In this document: positions 35,887 through 43,444 of the stretch, piece by piece
How the letters are laid out: each line of letters starts with the position of its first letter
Numbering within the stretch: position 1 is the stretch's first letter
Source: an uncultured Gammaproteobacteria bacterium
GTDB taxonomy: Bacteria > Pseudomonadota > Gammaproteobacteria > Pseudomonadales > Pseudohongiellaceae
Length of the DNA stretch: 64,000 nt
Assembly (NCBI GenBank): GCA_913031035.1
Contig: CAJWGN010000002.1
Coordinates: forward strand, 39,471 to 103,470
Direction: 5' to 3'
Made by a program: the position numbers and the translations under genes
The notes under the pieces: generated by a model
Seen by the model: the letters and a program-made list of their open reading frames with translations, nothing else
Databases searched by the model: none
What the model was told of the DNA's origin: nothing

Positions 35887-36453
35887 CCGTTTCGTCTAGA
35901 GTATTCATCTCCACAAACTCTTCACGACTGAACCTTGGCGTAATATGCGCGGGACAGTTCCAGTCGAATGCGTGCACGTCAATGAAGAAAACCCGCTCAC
36001 ACGTTGCCTGATAATCAGGCAAGGCTAGCATTTCCAAAATCTCTGAACTCACTAAAGACACATCTTGAACACGAACATGTCCAAGAAGTTTTAATCTCCG
36101 CCTTCTTACATAGTCCATCAAAATAATGGAACAGCGGTCATTACCCGCAAGGTGCCAGTGCTAACCAATTGTCTGTTTCCCCGAAAATCTGGATAAGCTA
36201 AAAGGTTGCCGCCCAAGGTTTTTAGAAAGCCTTTTGGACCCCCACGATGTTGAACATAGGGCCAGCCTGTCTCACTTACCGACGCTAGGTAGAATGAATC
36301 CCTTTGCGATATAAACTCAGCTTCCCTAAGCCTTAGCTGCGCATTAGGACCAAAGCTTTTCTCAAGGTTTTCATTTTGCTCAATCGAACCAGACGCTAAC
36401 TGGGCAGCCTTTACATTAGCTGTGAGCATGGTTTGCGCGAATTTATGTGTCAT
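35876..36453 (-). pseudogene. Pyridoxamine 5'-phosphate oxidase family protein, split by one frameshift
   Basis: Two overlapping frames together make a normal ~200-residue PPOX-like flavin protein. The first (ATG 36453) gives REAEFISQRDSFYLASVSET, GWPYVQHRGGPKGFLKTLGG and YPDFRGNRQLVSTGTL. After loss of one base near 36150 the second gives GNDRCSIILMDYVRRRRLKL, LGHVRV and the C-terminal VFFIDVHAFDWNCPAHITPR. Restoring one G in the sequence for GTLAGNDR repairs the frame. All family blocks are otherwise conserved, so the lesion is recent or a sequencing error. It lies 17 bp after an NTF2-like gene, in one operon. A programmed shift is possible but no slippery site is evident. Confidence 0.85.
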
Positions 36454-36470
36454 AGCACCTTCCCTCTCAT

Positions 36471-36917
36471 TTACGCCTCAGCGCTGCGCTGATTCACAAC
36501 GATCAAACCTATGCGACGCTCACCTGATGAAATCGGTACATCATTTGCACTCATATCTCGGCGCTGCATGTACCCATTCTCGTCAAATTCCCAATGCTCG
36601 TTTCCATGGGTTCTAAACCACTGGCCTGTTTTTGCATCCTGCCACTCATATTCAAACCGCACCGATATGCGATTGCTGCTATAGGCCCATAGCTCTTTCA
36701 TTAATTTGTAATGAAGCTCTTGCTTCCATTTTTCGGTCAAGAATGTCTCTATAGCTTCTCTACCGACAAAAAAGAGATCTCTGTTTCGCCACTGGGACCG
36801 GTCTGAATAAGCTTTAGCTACGCGCTTCGGGTCGCGGGAATTCCAAGCGTCTTCTGCCGCTTGCACCTTGGCTTTAGCTGATGCTAAGTCAAATGGGGGG
36901 AGTGGATGTCTCTGCAT
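36471..36917 (-). CDS. DUF1348 / nuclear transport factor 2-like protein
   Basis: The 148-residue protein belongs to the SnoaL/NTF2-like DUF1348 family. Typical blocks are AEDAWNSRDPKRVAKAYSDR, SQWRNRDLFFVGREAIETFL, KWKQELHYKLMKELWAYSSN, RISVRFEYEWQDAKTGQWFR and GNEHWEFDENGYMQRRDMSA. The fold is a small cone-shaped barrel that often binds or modifies hydrophobic small molecules. No enzyme activity is assigned. AGGAAAA precedes the start. It is the first gene of a two-gene operon with the frameshifted PPOX gene. Confidence 0.9.
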   Translation of the reverse strand: MQRHPLPPFDLASAKAKVQAAEDAWNSRDPKRVAKAYSDRSQWRNRDLFFVGREAIETFLTEKWKQELHYKLMKELWAYSSNRISVRFEYEWQDAKTGQWFRTHGNEHWEFDENGYMQRRDMSANDVPISSGERRIGLIVVNQRSAEA

Positions 36918-37094
36918 AATTTTTCCTCAAATTCTGGCTATCTCTACTTCTTAACAATCAGACTTGTTACTCTTAGAACAGTCTTGAAATATTGGTTCAT
37001 TTCTAGTTAGCTGTTATGTTTAGCTATATCAAGTGGTTGCACCTATCGTGCCAAAATTTAATATGTTAGATATCAGTGACTTAAGCGTTAATTT

Positions 37095-37131
37095 AACCAC
37101 AATAAATTGTGGCCCTCAGTTTATTGTGGTT
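37095..37131. promoter_or_regulatory. Inverted-repeat operator upstream of the sigma-54 regulator
   Basis: The 12-base arms AACCACAATAAA (37095-37106) and TTTATTGTGGTT (37120-37131) are exact reverse complements across 13 bases. A nested palindrome CCACAA-TAAA-TTGTGG covers 37097-37112, so the element CCACAA/TTGTGG occurs three times in 36 bases. It ends 25 bases before the regulator start codon, a place suited to autoregulation. Confidence 0.7.
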
Positions 37132-37156
37132 TATCCTTAAAAAATTGAGGTTAAAA

Positions 37157-39451
37157 ATGGACAGTGAATTCGGTAGAGAAGACGAGAAAATAAGCGAGAA
37201 AGTAAACAGCGCAAAAACCGGCCCGACAGATGAATCACCAGCACTGTTACTGCGCCTGAATTCTTCTTTACTAGTTCAGGGGCTTAGCCGTGCCTGGCGT
37301 GACAAACTCTCCTTATCTGAAGATCAAAAATTGCAGCTACCCCTAGATCAGCTGATAAATTTAGAGCGCAGCCACAAACTAGAACAACAGCTGAAAACCG
37401 TCATCAATACCGGCGAAGCTATCACCGGCCATGTAACCGAGCTGCTGACCCCGGATGGCTTTGAGCTCATCTCACTAACCGCATGGCGTGACACAGATTC
37501 AAAAACTAACGCAACTAGCATTCTAATTCTCGCGAAAGACGAAAAAATAGCAAAAAGCGAGTCCGAGGAGCTTTCTCAGCTTCGCACCCAACATCAATTG
37601 ATTCTCGATAGTGCCGGTGAGGGCATCTGGGGCTTGGACAAAGACGGTAAAATTACCTTTGGCAACAAAGCCGCTGTGGAGATTCTAGGCTGGGAATTGG
37701 ACAAGGTTTTAGGAAGATCTTCCCATGAAGTACATCACCACTCACACGAAGACGGCAGCCCCTATCATCGATCTGAGTGCCCCATCTTTGCTTCATTGCA
37801 AGATGGTGAAGTTCATCATGTCGATAATGAAGTGTTTTGGCACACCAACGGCGACTCGATTCCAGTGGAGTATGTAAGCACTCCAATTTTAAAAGACGGT
37901 AAACCGAACGGCGCTGTTATTGTGTTTAGGGATAATACCCAGCGCCGGGAAAGCGAACTTCTTAGACAGCAAGCCTATGCTGCGCTTGAGCAGTTACAGA
38001 ACACTTATCAACTCATTCTTGATGCCGCCGGCGAAGGTATTTACGGCCTAGATAAAGATGGCCTTATTACGTTCAGCAACATGGCTTCAACTGAAATTCT
38101 CGGCTGGAAAGGCGAGCATGTGCTGGGTAAGCTGTCGCACGAAGTACACCACCACTCCCATGCTGACGGCTCAAGTTACCCAAGAGGCGATTGCCCCATC
38201 TACGCGTCTATAAAAGATGGTGAAGTGCACCGAGTAGAAAATGAAGTGTTTTGGCACACCGACGGTTCAGCAGTTCCAATAGAATACACTAGCACCCCGA
38301 TTCTGCGCGATGGCAGACCTGATGGCGCAGTGGTTATCTTTAGGGACGTCTCCGACCGTAAAGAAATCGAGAAACAACGGGAACTAGCCCACGCTGAGAT
38401 TAGTATTCTCAAAGAAAAGCTTGAGTTAGAGCGGGACTACCTAAGAGATGAAGTAAATTCCTCCGGCAACTTTAACGACATTATAGGGACTAGCGATTCA
38501 CTTAAACGCACGCTCGCTCAAGTCGATGCTGTAGCAGCAACTCCAGCAAGTGTTCTGATTTTAGGTGAATCTGGCGTTGGCAAGGAAATGGTTGCGCGCG
38601 CCATACATACCCAATCTAATCGCTCTCAAGACGCTCTCGTTAAAGTAAACTGCGCATCTATTCCCTCAGAATTATTTGAAAGTGAGTTTTTCGGCCACGT
38701 CAAAGGCTCTTTTACAGGCGCTCACAAAGACCGTATTGGCAGACTGCAATTAGCCGATGGAGGAACACTCTTCCTAGACGAGGTCGGTGAAATACCAATT
38801 TCACAGCAAGGCAAACTGCTCCGAGCATTGCAAGAAAATGAGTTTGAACGGGTAGGAGATGATCACACTGTAAAAGTAGATGTTCGGGTCATTGCCGCCA
38901 CCAACCGCGATCTTGTAGCTGAAATTAAGGCCGGACGCTTCAGAGAGGATTTATTCTATCGCTTAAGTGTTTTTCCTATTCAAGTCCCGCCACTTCGAGA
39001 GCGTATTAACGATATAGCGCCATTGGCGGCTAGCTTTCTTGATCGAGCTTGCAGAGAATTAGGTAAAGAAGCACACAGCCTTACCAAGGGAAATATTGAA
39101 CAGTTAAAATCTCACAGCTGGCCAGGAAATATTCGCGAACTCAAAAATACTATTGAGCGTGCAGTCATATCTTCAAACAGCAAAAAACTAAATCTGGACC
39201 TTGCCATCGTCACCCCGGCTAACGTGCGGCAAGATATATCAAGTGAAACGATGGCTGGGTCCACAGACTTTCTCACCAACATTGAGTTTAAAGCGCTTGA
39301 AAAAGAAAACATATATGCTGCGCTTCGCGCTGCAAATTGGAAAACATGGGGTAGCGGCGGCGCCGCGGAATTACTTGGTATAAAACCTTCGACTCTAGCT
39401 TATCAAATGAAGCAATTTGGCATTGAAAAATTAAAGGTAGGCTCTAGCTAA
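37157..39451 (+). CDS. Sigma-54-dependent transcriptional activator with tandem PAS domains
   Basis: From ATG 37157 (GAGG 7 bases upstream) the protein has 764 residues. An N-terminal ~130-residue sensor part is followed by two very similar PAS domains (~144-270 and ~281-415). Each contains SHEVHHHSHxDGSxY, a CPI motif and EVFWHTxGxxxPxEYxSTPI. A coiled linker leads to the AAA+ core with Walker A GESGVGKE (~470), GSFTGA loop (~517; the usual GAFTGA with Ser), Walker B GGTLFLDEVGEI and the arginine-finger region. A Fis-type helix-turn-helix at the end includes AAELLGIKPSTLAYQMKQFG. No response-regulator receiver domain, so it is probably controlled by PAS ligands. Target genes are unknown. Confidence 0.93.
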   Translation: MDSEFGREDEKISEKVNSAKTGPTDESPALLLRLNSSLLVQGLSRAWRDKLSLSEDQKLQLPLDQLINLERSHKLEQQLKTVINTGEAITGHVTELLTPDGFELISLTAWRDTDSKTNATSILILAKDEKIAKSESEELSQLRTQHQLILDSAGEGIWGLDKDGKITFGNKAAVEILGWELDKVLGRSSHEVHHHSHEDGSPYHRSECPIFASLQDGEVHHVDNEVFWHTNGDSIPVEYVSTPILKDGKPNGAVIVFRDNTQRRESELLRQQAYAALEQLQNTYQLILDAAGEGIYGLDKDGLITFSNMASTEILGWKGEHVLGKLSHEVHHHSHADGSSYPRGDCPIYASIKDGEVHRVENEVFWHTDGSAVPIEYTSTPILRDGRPDGAVVIFRDVSDRKEIEKQRELAHAEISILKEKLELERDYLRDEVNSSGNFNDIIGTSDSLKRTLAQVDAVAATPASVLILGESGVGKEMVARAIHTQSNRSQDALVKVNCASIPSELFESEFFGHVKGSFTGAHKDRIGRLQLADGGTLFLDEVGEIPISQQGKLLRALQENEFERVGDDHTVKVDVRVIAATNRDLVAEIKAGRFREDLFYRLSVFPIQVPPLRERINDIAPLAASFLDRACRELGKEAHSLTKGNIEQLKSHSWPGNIRELKNTIERAVISSNSKKLNLDLAIVTPANVRQDISSETMAGSTDFLTNIEFKALEKENIYAALRAANWKTWGSGGAAELLGIKPSTLAYQMKQFGIEKLKVGSS

Positions 39452-39464
39452 AAAGGTAAACACT

Positions 39465-39611
39465 CTGTCTAGTGAAAAACTTAAGCCAGCGACACTTGAC
39501 GCAGCAACAAATAGCTTTGATATTATAGCCGTTTCCATAAGCGTATGTGCTTTAGCGCTAATAGGGGTAAGCGCCGCGATCTATTTTTTACTCACTGGCG
39601 GCGCTAATTAA
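39465..39611 (+). CDS. Possible 48-residue single-helix membrane protein
   Basis: An open frame just after the sigma-54 regulator reads SSEKLKPATLDAATNSFDII, then AVSISVCALALIGVSAAIYF and LLTGGAN with TAA 39611. It has one convincing transmembrane helix, but the only start codon in frame is CTG 39465, with AAGG ten bases before it. Composition is protein-like; initiation is doubtful. Confidence 0.32.
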   Translation: MSSEKLKPATLDAATNSFDIIAVSISVCALALIGVSAAIYFLLTGGAN

Positions 39612-39714
39612 ATTCTTAAAAATACTATTTATTTCTCTTAAGCGTTGCACAGCAGCATGCTATAAAAACATCGGAGTCCCTTAAACGATTTCCGCTCGTA
39701 AACATGACTTGCAA

Positions 39715-41259
39715 CTAACTCTTTTTTCTTTGCATCTTCTTTATTAATATCAGCCCTACTATTTGCGCCATGACTGCGCCAATCACAATGAGACTAGACC
39801 CAGTTATCCCCGCTATAGAAAAACCGACCAAGCTGATAACTCCATTATACAAAGCATAAGGTAGCTGGGTTCTGAAATGCTCTATTTGAGGACAGCTGGC
39901 ACCTGTAGACGCAAGAATAGTTGTTTCTGAAATTGGCGAACTATGATCACCAAACAACCCCCCAGAAAGTACGGCTCCAATGCACGCATACATTGGCGCC
40001 TCAATTCCATAGGCGGTAGGAATTACCAACGGCAACATGATTGCGAACGTTCCCCAAGACGATCCAGTAGCAAAAGAGATAATCGCCGAGAGCAAAAATG
40101 CCACCATTGGAAACATCCAAGCAGGCAAACCTGCTTTAGCAACTTCTGCTATGTATTCGGCAGCCCCGAGCTCTCTACCAATATCGCTCAAAGCCCAGGC
40201 AAGTAGCAAAGTGATCGCTACCAACATCATTCCGCTGACGCCTTTAAGATAAATATCTATGCTGCTCAGAAATCCTCTTACTTTGTAGATCGACATTAGG
40301 GCAATGAGAAAAACCGCGGCAAAAAAATAAGATGTGGACAAGCCTGCTCTAAAATCTGTTCCTGAAACTTGCTCCAACGGAAAGCCTAATGGCACCAACA
40401 TAAGAGCCAATACACTAGCCATGACTAATAGAGGGCCCCAAACAAATATCGGTTTTGCGTTGGGGTGAGAAAACGCTTTTACCTGATCTGTCGAGCTATG
40501 GTCTGCTTGATCTTTCTGCTCATTAGTAATCTGTCCTTTTGCCGCTATAGCACTTTCCACATTAGCTGTATTAGCTTCAGCCTGATCCACCTTAGCCATA
40601 GCACCGAAGTCCAACCTTAAAACAGCCAACAAAGGCACCATCAATACTGCAAGCCAAGCATAGAGCTGGAAAGGTATGGTTAGAACAAATGCGGTGAACT
40701 CGCTTTCCTCGATACCTAGGGCTTCATATTCCTGATAAATCAAACTCATGATGTAAACGCCCCAGCCTATAAAAGGAACTAAGATCGCGACCGGAGATGC
40801 TGTGGAATCAATAATGTAAGCCAATTTTTGCCGAGACACTTTAAGTCTATCCATCAAAGGTCTAAACACCGGCCCGACTATTAAGGGTGTACCTAGGTCT
40901 GAAAAGAAAATAGAAATGCCACCGAGCCAAGCTGCAATTTGCGCCTGCATAGGCGTTTTCACCCAATGATTAATCCGCCTGGCAAAAGCAGCCCCGCCAC
41001 CACTTTGCTCAACCAGCGCTACAAACCCACCAATAAATGCCAAAAGCACTAGTACGCCCGCGTTATAACTATCAGTAAGCTCTGGAATCAGGTGCGATTT
41101 AACCATTATGCCAAGTGCAGCGAATGGCTGCGGCCCATTGATCATCAATACACCAGCCAGTACCCCGGTAAATAAACCCACTATGACATTACGTGTAGTC
41201 AGGGACAGTACCAGTGCAACTCCAATGGGAATCAGCGAAGTAATTTCAGTTTCATTCAT
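39715..41259 (-). CDS. NhaC-family Na+/H+ antiporter
   Basis: The 514-residue protein has about 11-12 transmembrane helices and family blocks LALTTRNVIVGLFTGVLAG-like at the N-terminus. FIGGFVALVEQSGGGAAFAR, FFSDLGTPLIVGPVFRPLMD, STASPVAILVPFIGWGVYI, SFATGSSWGTFAIMLPLVIP and SGGLFGDHSSPISETTILAS follow in order. A hydrophilic cytosolic loop near 225-270 carries TNEQKDQADHSSTDQ. It should exchange Na+ for H+ at the inner membrane. It is divergent from a SulP-family anion transporter across 353 bp. Confidence 0.93.
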   Translation of the reverse strand: MNETEITSLIPIGVALVLSLTTRNVIVGLFTGVLAGVLMINGPQPFAALGIMVKSHLIPELTDSYNAGVLVLLAFIGGFVALVEQSGGGAAFARRINHWVKTPMQAQIAAWLGGISIFFSDLGTPLIVGPVFRPLMDRLKVSRQKLAYIIDSTASPVAILVPFIGWGVYIMSLIYQEYEALGIEESEFTAFVLTIPFQLYAWLAVLMVPLLAVLRLDFGAMAKVDQAEANTANVESAIAAKGQITNEQKDQADHSSTDQVKAFSHPNAKPIFVWGPLLVMASVLALMLVPLGFPLEQVSGTDFRAGLSTSYFFAAVFLIALMSIYKVRGFLSSIDIYLKGVSGMMLVAITLLLAWALSDIGRELGAAEYIAEVAKAGLPAWMFPMVAFLLSAIISFATGSSWGTFAIMLPLVIPTAYGIEAPMYACIGAVLSGGLFGDHSSPISETTILASTGASCPQIEHFRTQLPYALYNGVISLVGFSIAGITGSSLIVIGAVMAQIVGLILIKKMQRKKS

Positions 41260-41612
41260 AGTGTATTTGGCACATAAGGGGCAGCAATTAGCCGCCTTTC
41301 AATAAAAATTAAATAACAGACAAACCATTGTGACTCATAGGGTCCGCGCATACCAAACCAGCCTCCTAAATCAGCATCAATCCTCTAGTCATTCTTTGTT
41401 TACTTCATCTATTAATCGGTTTTTACGAAGTATTTAACAGCTATTTACGAAGGGATTTTCGAGCCGCAATGGGTGATCCTTCGCTTTATACGAATAGTTA
41501 ACAAGAAAATCACTGAGCTGAAAATGGTATCAGGGAATAGTCAACGCTAATTATTCTTATTTATTACAATAAGTTCCAAAAATCAACGTTCGATACCGAG
41601 GACAAAATATCT
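41260..41612. promoter_or_regulatory. Divergent NhaC/SulP control region
   Basis: No gene is seen. It must hold the promoters of both transporters. A direct TTTACGAAG pair lies near 41426 and 41442. The 13-mer AACGCTAATTATT at 41543-41555 recurs upstream of the TonB receptor at 43348-43360. Confidence 0.4.
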
Positions 41613-43190
41613 ATGCTCAATTCTTTAAAAAGCGACCTGCCTGCCAGCATCGTCGTGTTTTTTGTAGCCTTACCCCTGTGTTTGGGCATCGCTTTGGCCA
41701 GTGGCGCACCACTGTTTTCTGGATTAATCGCCGGAATTATCGGAGGCATCGTGGTTGGTATACTAAGCGGCTCCCAAATTGGAGTCAGTGGCCCTGCGGC
41801 AGGCTTGGCGGCGATCGTATTGGCGGCTATATCCTCCCTTGGTAGTTTCGAGAATTTTCTTATGGCGGTCGTGCTTGGCGGCGTCATCCAAATCGTATTA
41901 GGTATCTTGAAAGCTGGCATTATCGGCTATTACTTTCCCTCATCTGTCATTAAGGGCATGCTGACAGGCATAGGTATCATTATTATCCTAAAACAGATTC
42001 CCCATTTTTTCGGTTACGATGCTGACCCAGAAGGTGATTTTGCATTCTTTCAAGTAGACGGTGGCAACACCTTCTCTAGCATCATCAATACCATCGACAA
42101 TGTCAGCCCAGGGGCCACTCTAATCGCCATGATTAGCATGGGGATCTTATTGCTTTGGGATATAGTGCTATCCAAAAAATCGAGGGTCTTCCAGTTGGTC
42201 CAAGGCCCTTTGGTAGTCGTCGCGGCAGGTATCATTTTTTATCTGCTCACGCGCAATAACGAGACATTTTCAATATCCGCCGAGCACCTTGTAAGCGTGC
42301 CCACGCCGGATAGCGTGTCTTCGTTTTTTGGTCAATTTATAACACCTAATTTTGGTGCTATTACCAATCCCCAAGTTTGGCTAACCGCATTTACGATCGC
42401 TTTAGTCGCCAGTCTCGAGACCCTACTTTGCGTCGAGGCTACCGACAAATTAGACACCCAAAAGCGGGTAACACCAACCAACAGAGAATTACTGGCACAG
42501 GGTACAGGGAACATTCTTTCAGGAATGATCGGCGGCCTTCCTATCACTCAGGTAATAGTTCGCAGCTCAGCCAACGTTCAGTCTGGTGGTCGCACCAAGA
42601 TCTCAGCCATTGTTCATGGCATTTTCTTGTTAATTTTCGTGGTGATGGCGCCCGGGCTACTCAATATGATTCCTTTGTCTGTACTGGCGGCGATTCTCTT
42701 CACTGTGGGATACAAGCTTGCTAAGCCTGTGCTGTTTAAAACAATGTATGCTTTAGGCTGGAAGCAGTTTTTGCCCTTCGCGGTGACTGTATTTGGAATA
42801 ATCTTTACTGACTTACTTTTCGGCATAGGCATGGGCTTGGCAGTTGGAGTCGTTGTTATTCTCATTAAGAGCTACCAAAACTCATTTTTCCTGCACAAAG
42901 AAGACGGCCAGGGCTCTGGACGAATTAAAATGACCTTCGCTGAAGAAGTGACTTTTTTCAACAAAGGCGCCATTTTAAAAGAACTGGACAGCCTCCCAAG
43001 CGGCACTTTTCTTGAGCTGGACATAAGCAACAATCGCTATCTTGACCATGACATCATAGAGATCTTGGATGACTTCTCCCACAAAGCGAAGCTAAGAGAC
43101 ATCACTATTCAAATCATTTCCGAAAAAGGCGCAGTGGAAAACCCGGCAAGTTATTTGGAATACTTCAAATCGAGCCCTCAAACAGCTTAA
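41613..43190 (+). CDS. SulP-family inorganic anion transporter with STAS domain
   Basis: The 525-residue membrane protein has the SulP core (ALPLCLGIALASGAPLFSGL, SGSQIGVSGPAAGLAAIVLA, and SLETLLCVEATDKLDTQKRV with GGLPITQVIVRSSANVQSGG). A short STAS domain (~440-515: FLELDISNNRYLDHDIIEIL) follows. SulP transporters of this bacterial branch move sulfate, bicarbonate, or both, often with Na+. Its position opposite a Na+/H+ antiporter makes Na+-coupled bicarbonate uptake attractive, but that is inference. A rho-independent terminator follows. Confidence 0.92.
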   Translation: MLNSLKSDLPASIVVFFVALPLCLGIALASGAPLFSGLIAGIIGGIVVGILSGSQIGVSGPAAGLAAIVLAAISSLGSFENFLMAVVLGGVIQIVLGILKAGIIGYYFPSSVIKGMLTGIGIIIILKQIPHFFGYDADPEGDFAFFQVDGGNTFSSIINTIDNVSPGATLIAMISMGILLLWDIVLSKKSRVFQLVQGPLVVVAAGIIFYLLTRNNETFSISAEHLVSVPTPDSVSSFFGQFITPNFGAITNPQVWLTAFTIALVASLETLLCVEATDKLDTQKRVTPTNRELLAQGTGNILSGMIGGLPITQVIVRSSANVQSGGRTKISAIVHGIFLLIFVVMAPGLLNMIPLSVLAAILFTVGYKLAKPVLFKTMYALGWKQFLPFAVTVFGIIFTDLLFGIGMGLAVGVVVILIKSYQNSFFLHKEDGQGSGRIKMTFAEEVTFFNKGAILKELDSLPSGTFLELDISNNRYLDHDIIEILDDFSHKAKLRDITIQIISEKGAVENPASYLEYFKSSPQTA

Positions 43191-43209
43191 ATATTTTCTA
43201 AACCTAGAA

Positions 43210-43243
43210 AGGCCCCAAACCTAAAAGCTGGGGCCTATTTTTT
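43210..43243 (+). terminator. Rho-independent terminator after the SulP gene
   Basis: A perfect 8-bp stem, AGGCCCCA (43210-43217) with TGGGGCCT (43229-43236), is followed by A and a T-run, about 20 bases after the SulP stop codon. Confidence 0.9.
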
Positions 43244-43444
43244 AACTGAGTTTACATCGTTCGATTCCCTCTCAAGCCCTGCTCAGCAAAAGCTTAGGCC
43301 ATGCAAGCGCCTCACCGATCCTCAAAGAATCATGGCAGTTTGTAACAAACGCTAATTATTACGGACTATTCCAAGTACAATCTCGTTCTCTTTAAATCCG
43401 GTGGCTATAAGTTCGCCCCTTAATTATTAAAACAGGCCTTGGTT

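Noticed and set aside
43255-43280. GTTCGATTCC-like string resembling a tRNA T-arm
   Set aside because: No matching acceptor, D-arm or anticodon arm is found around it.
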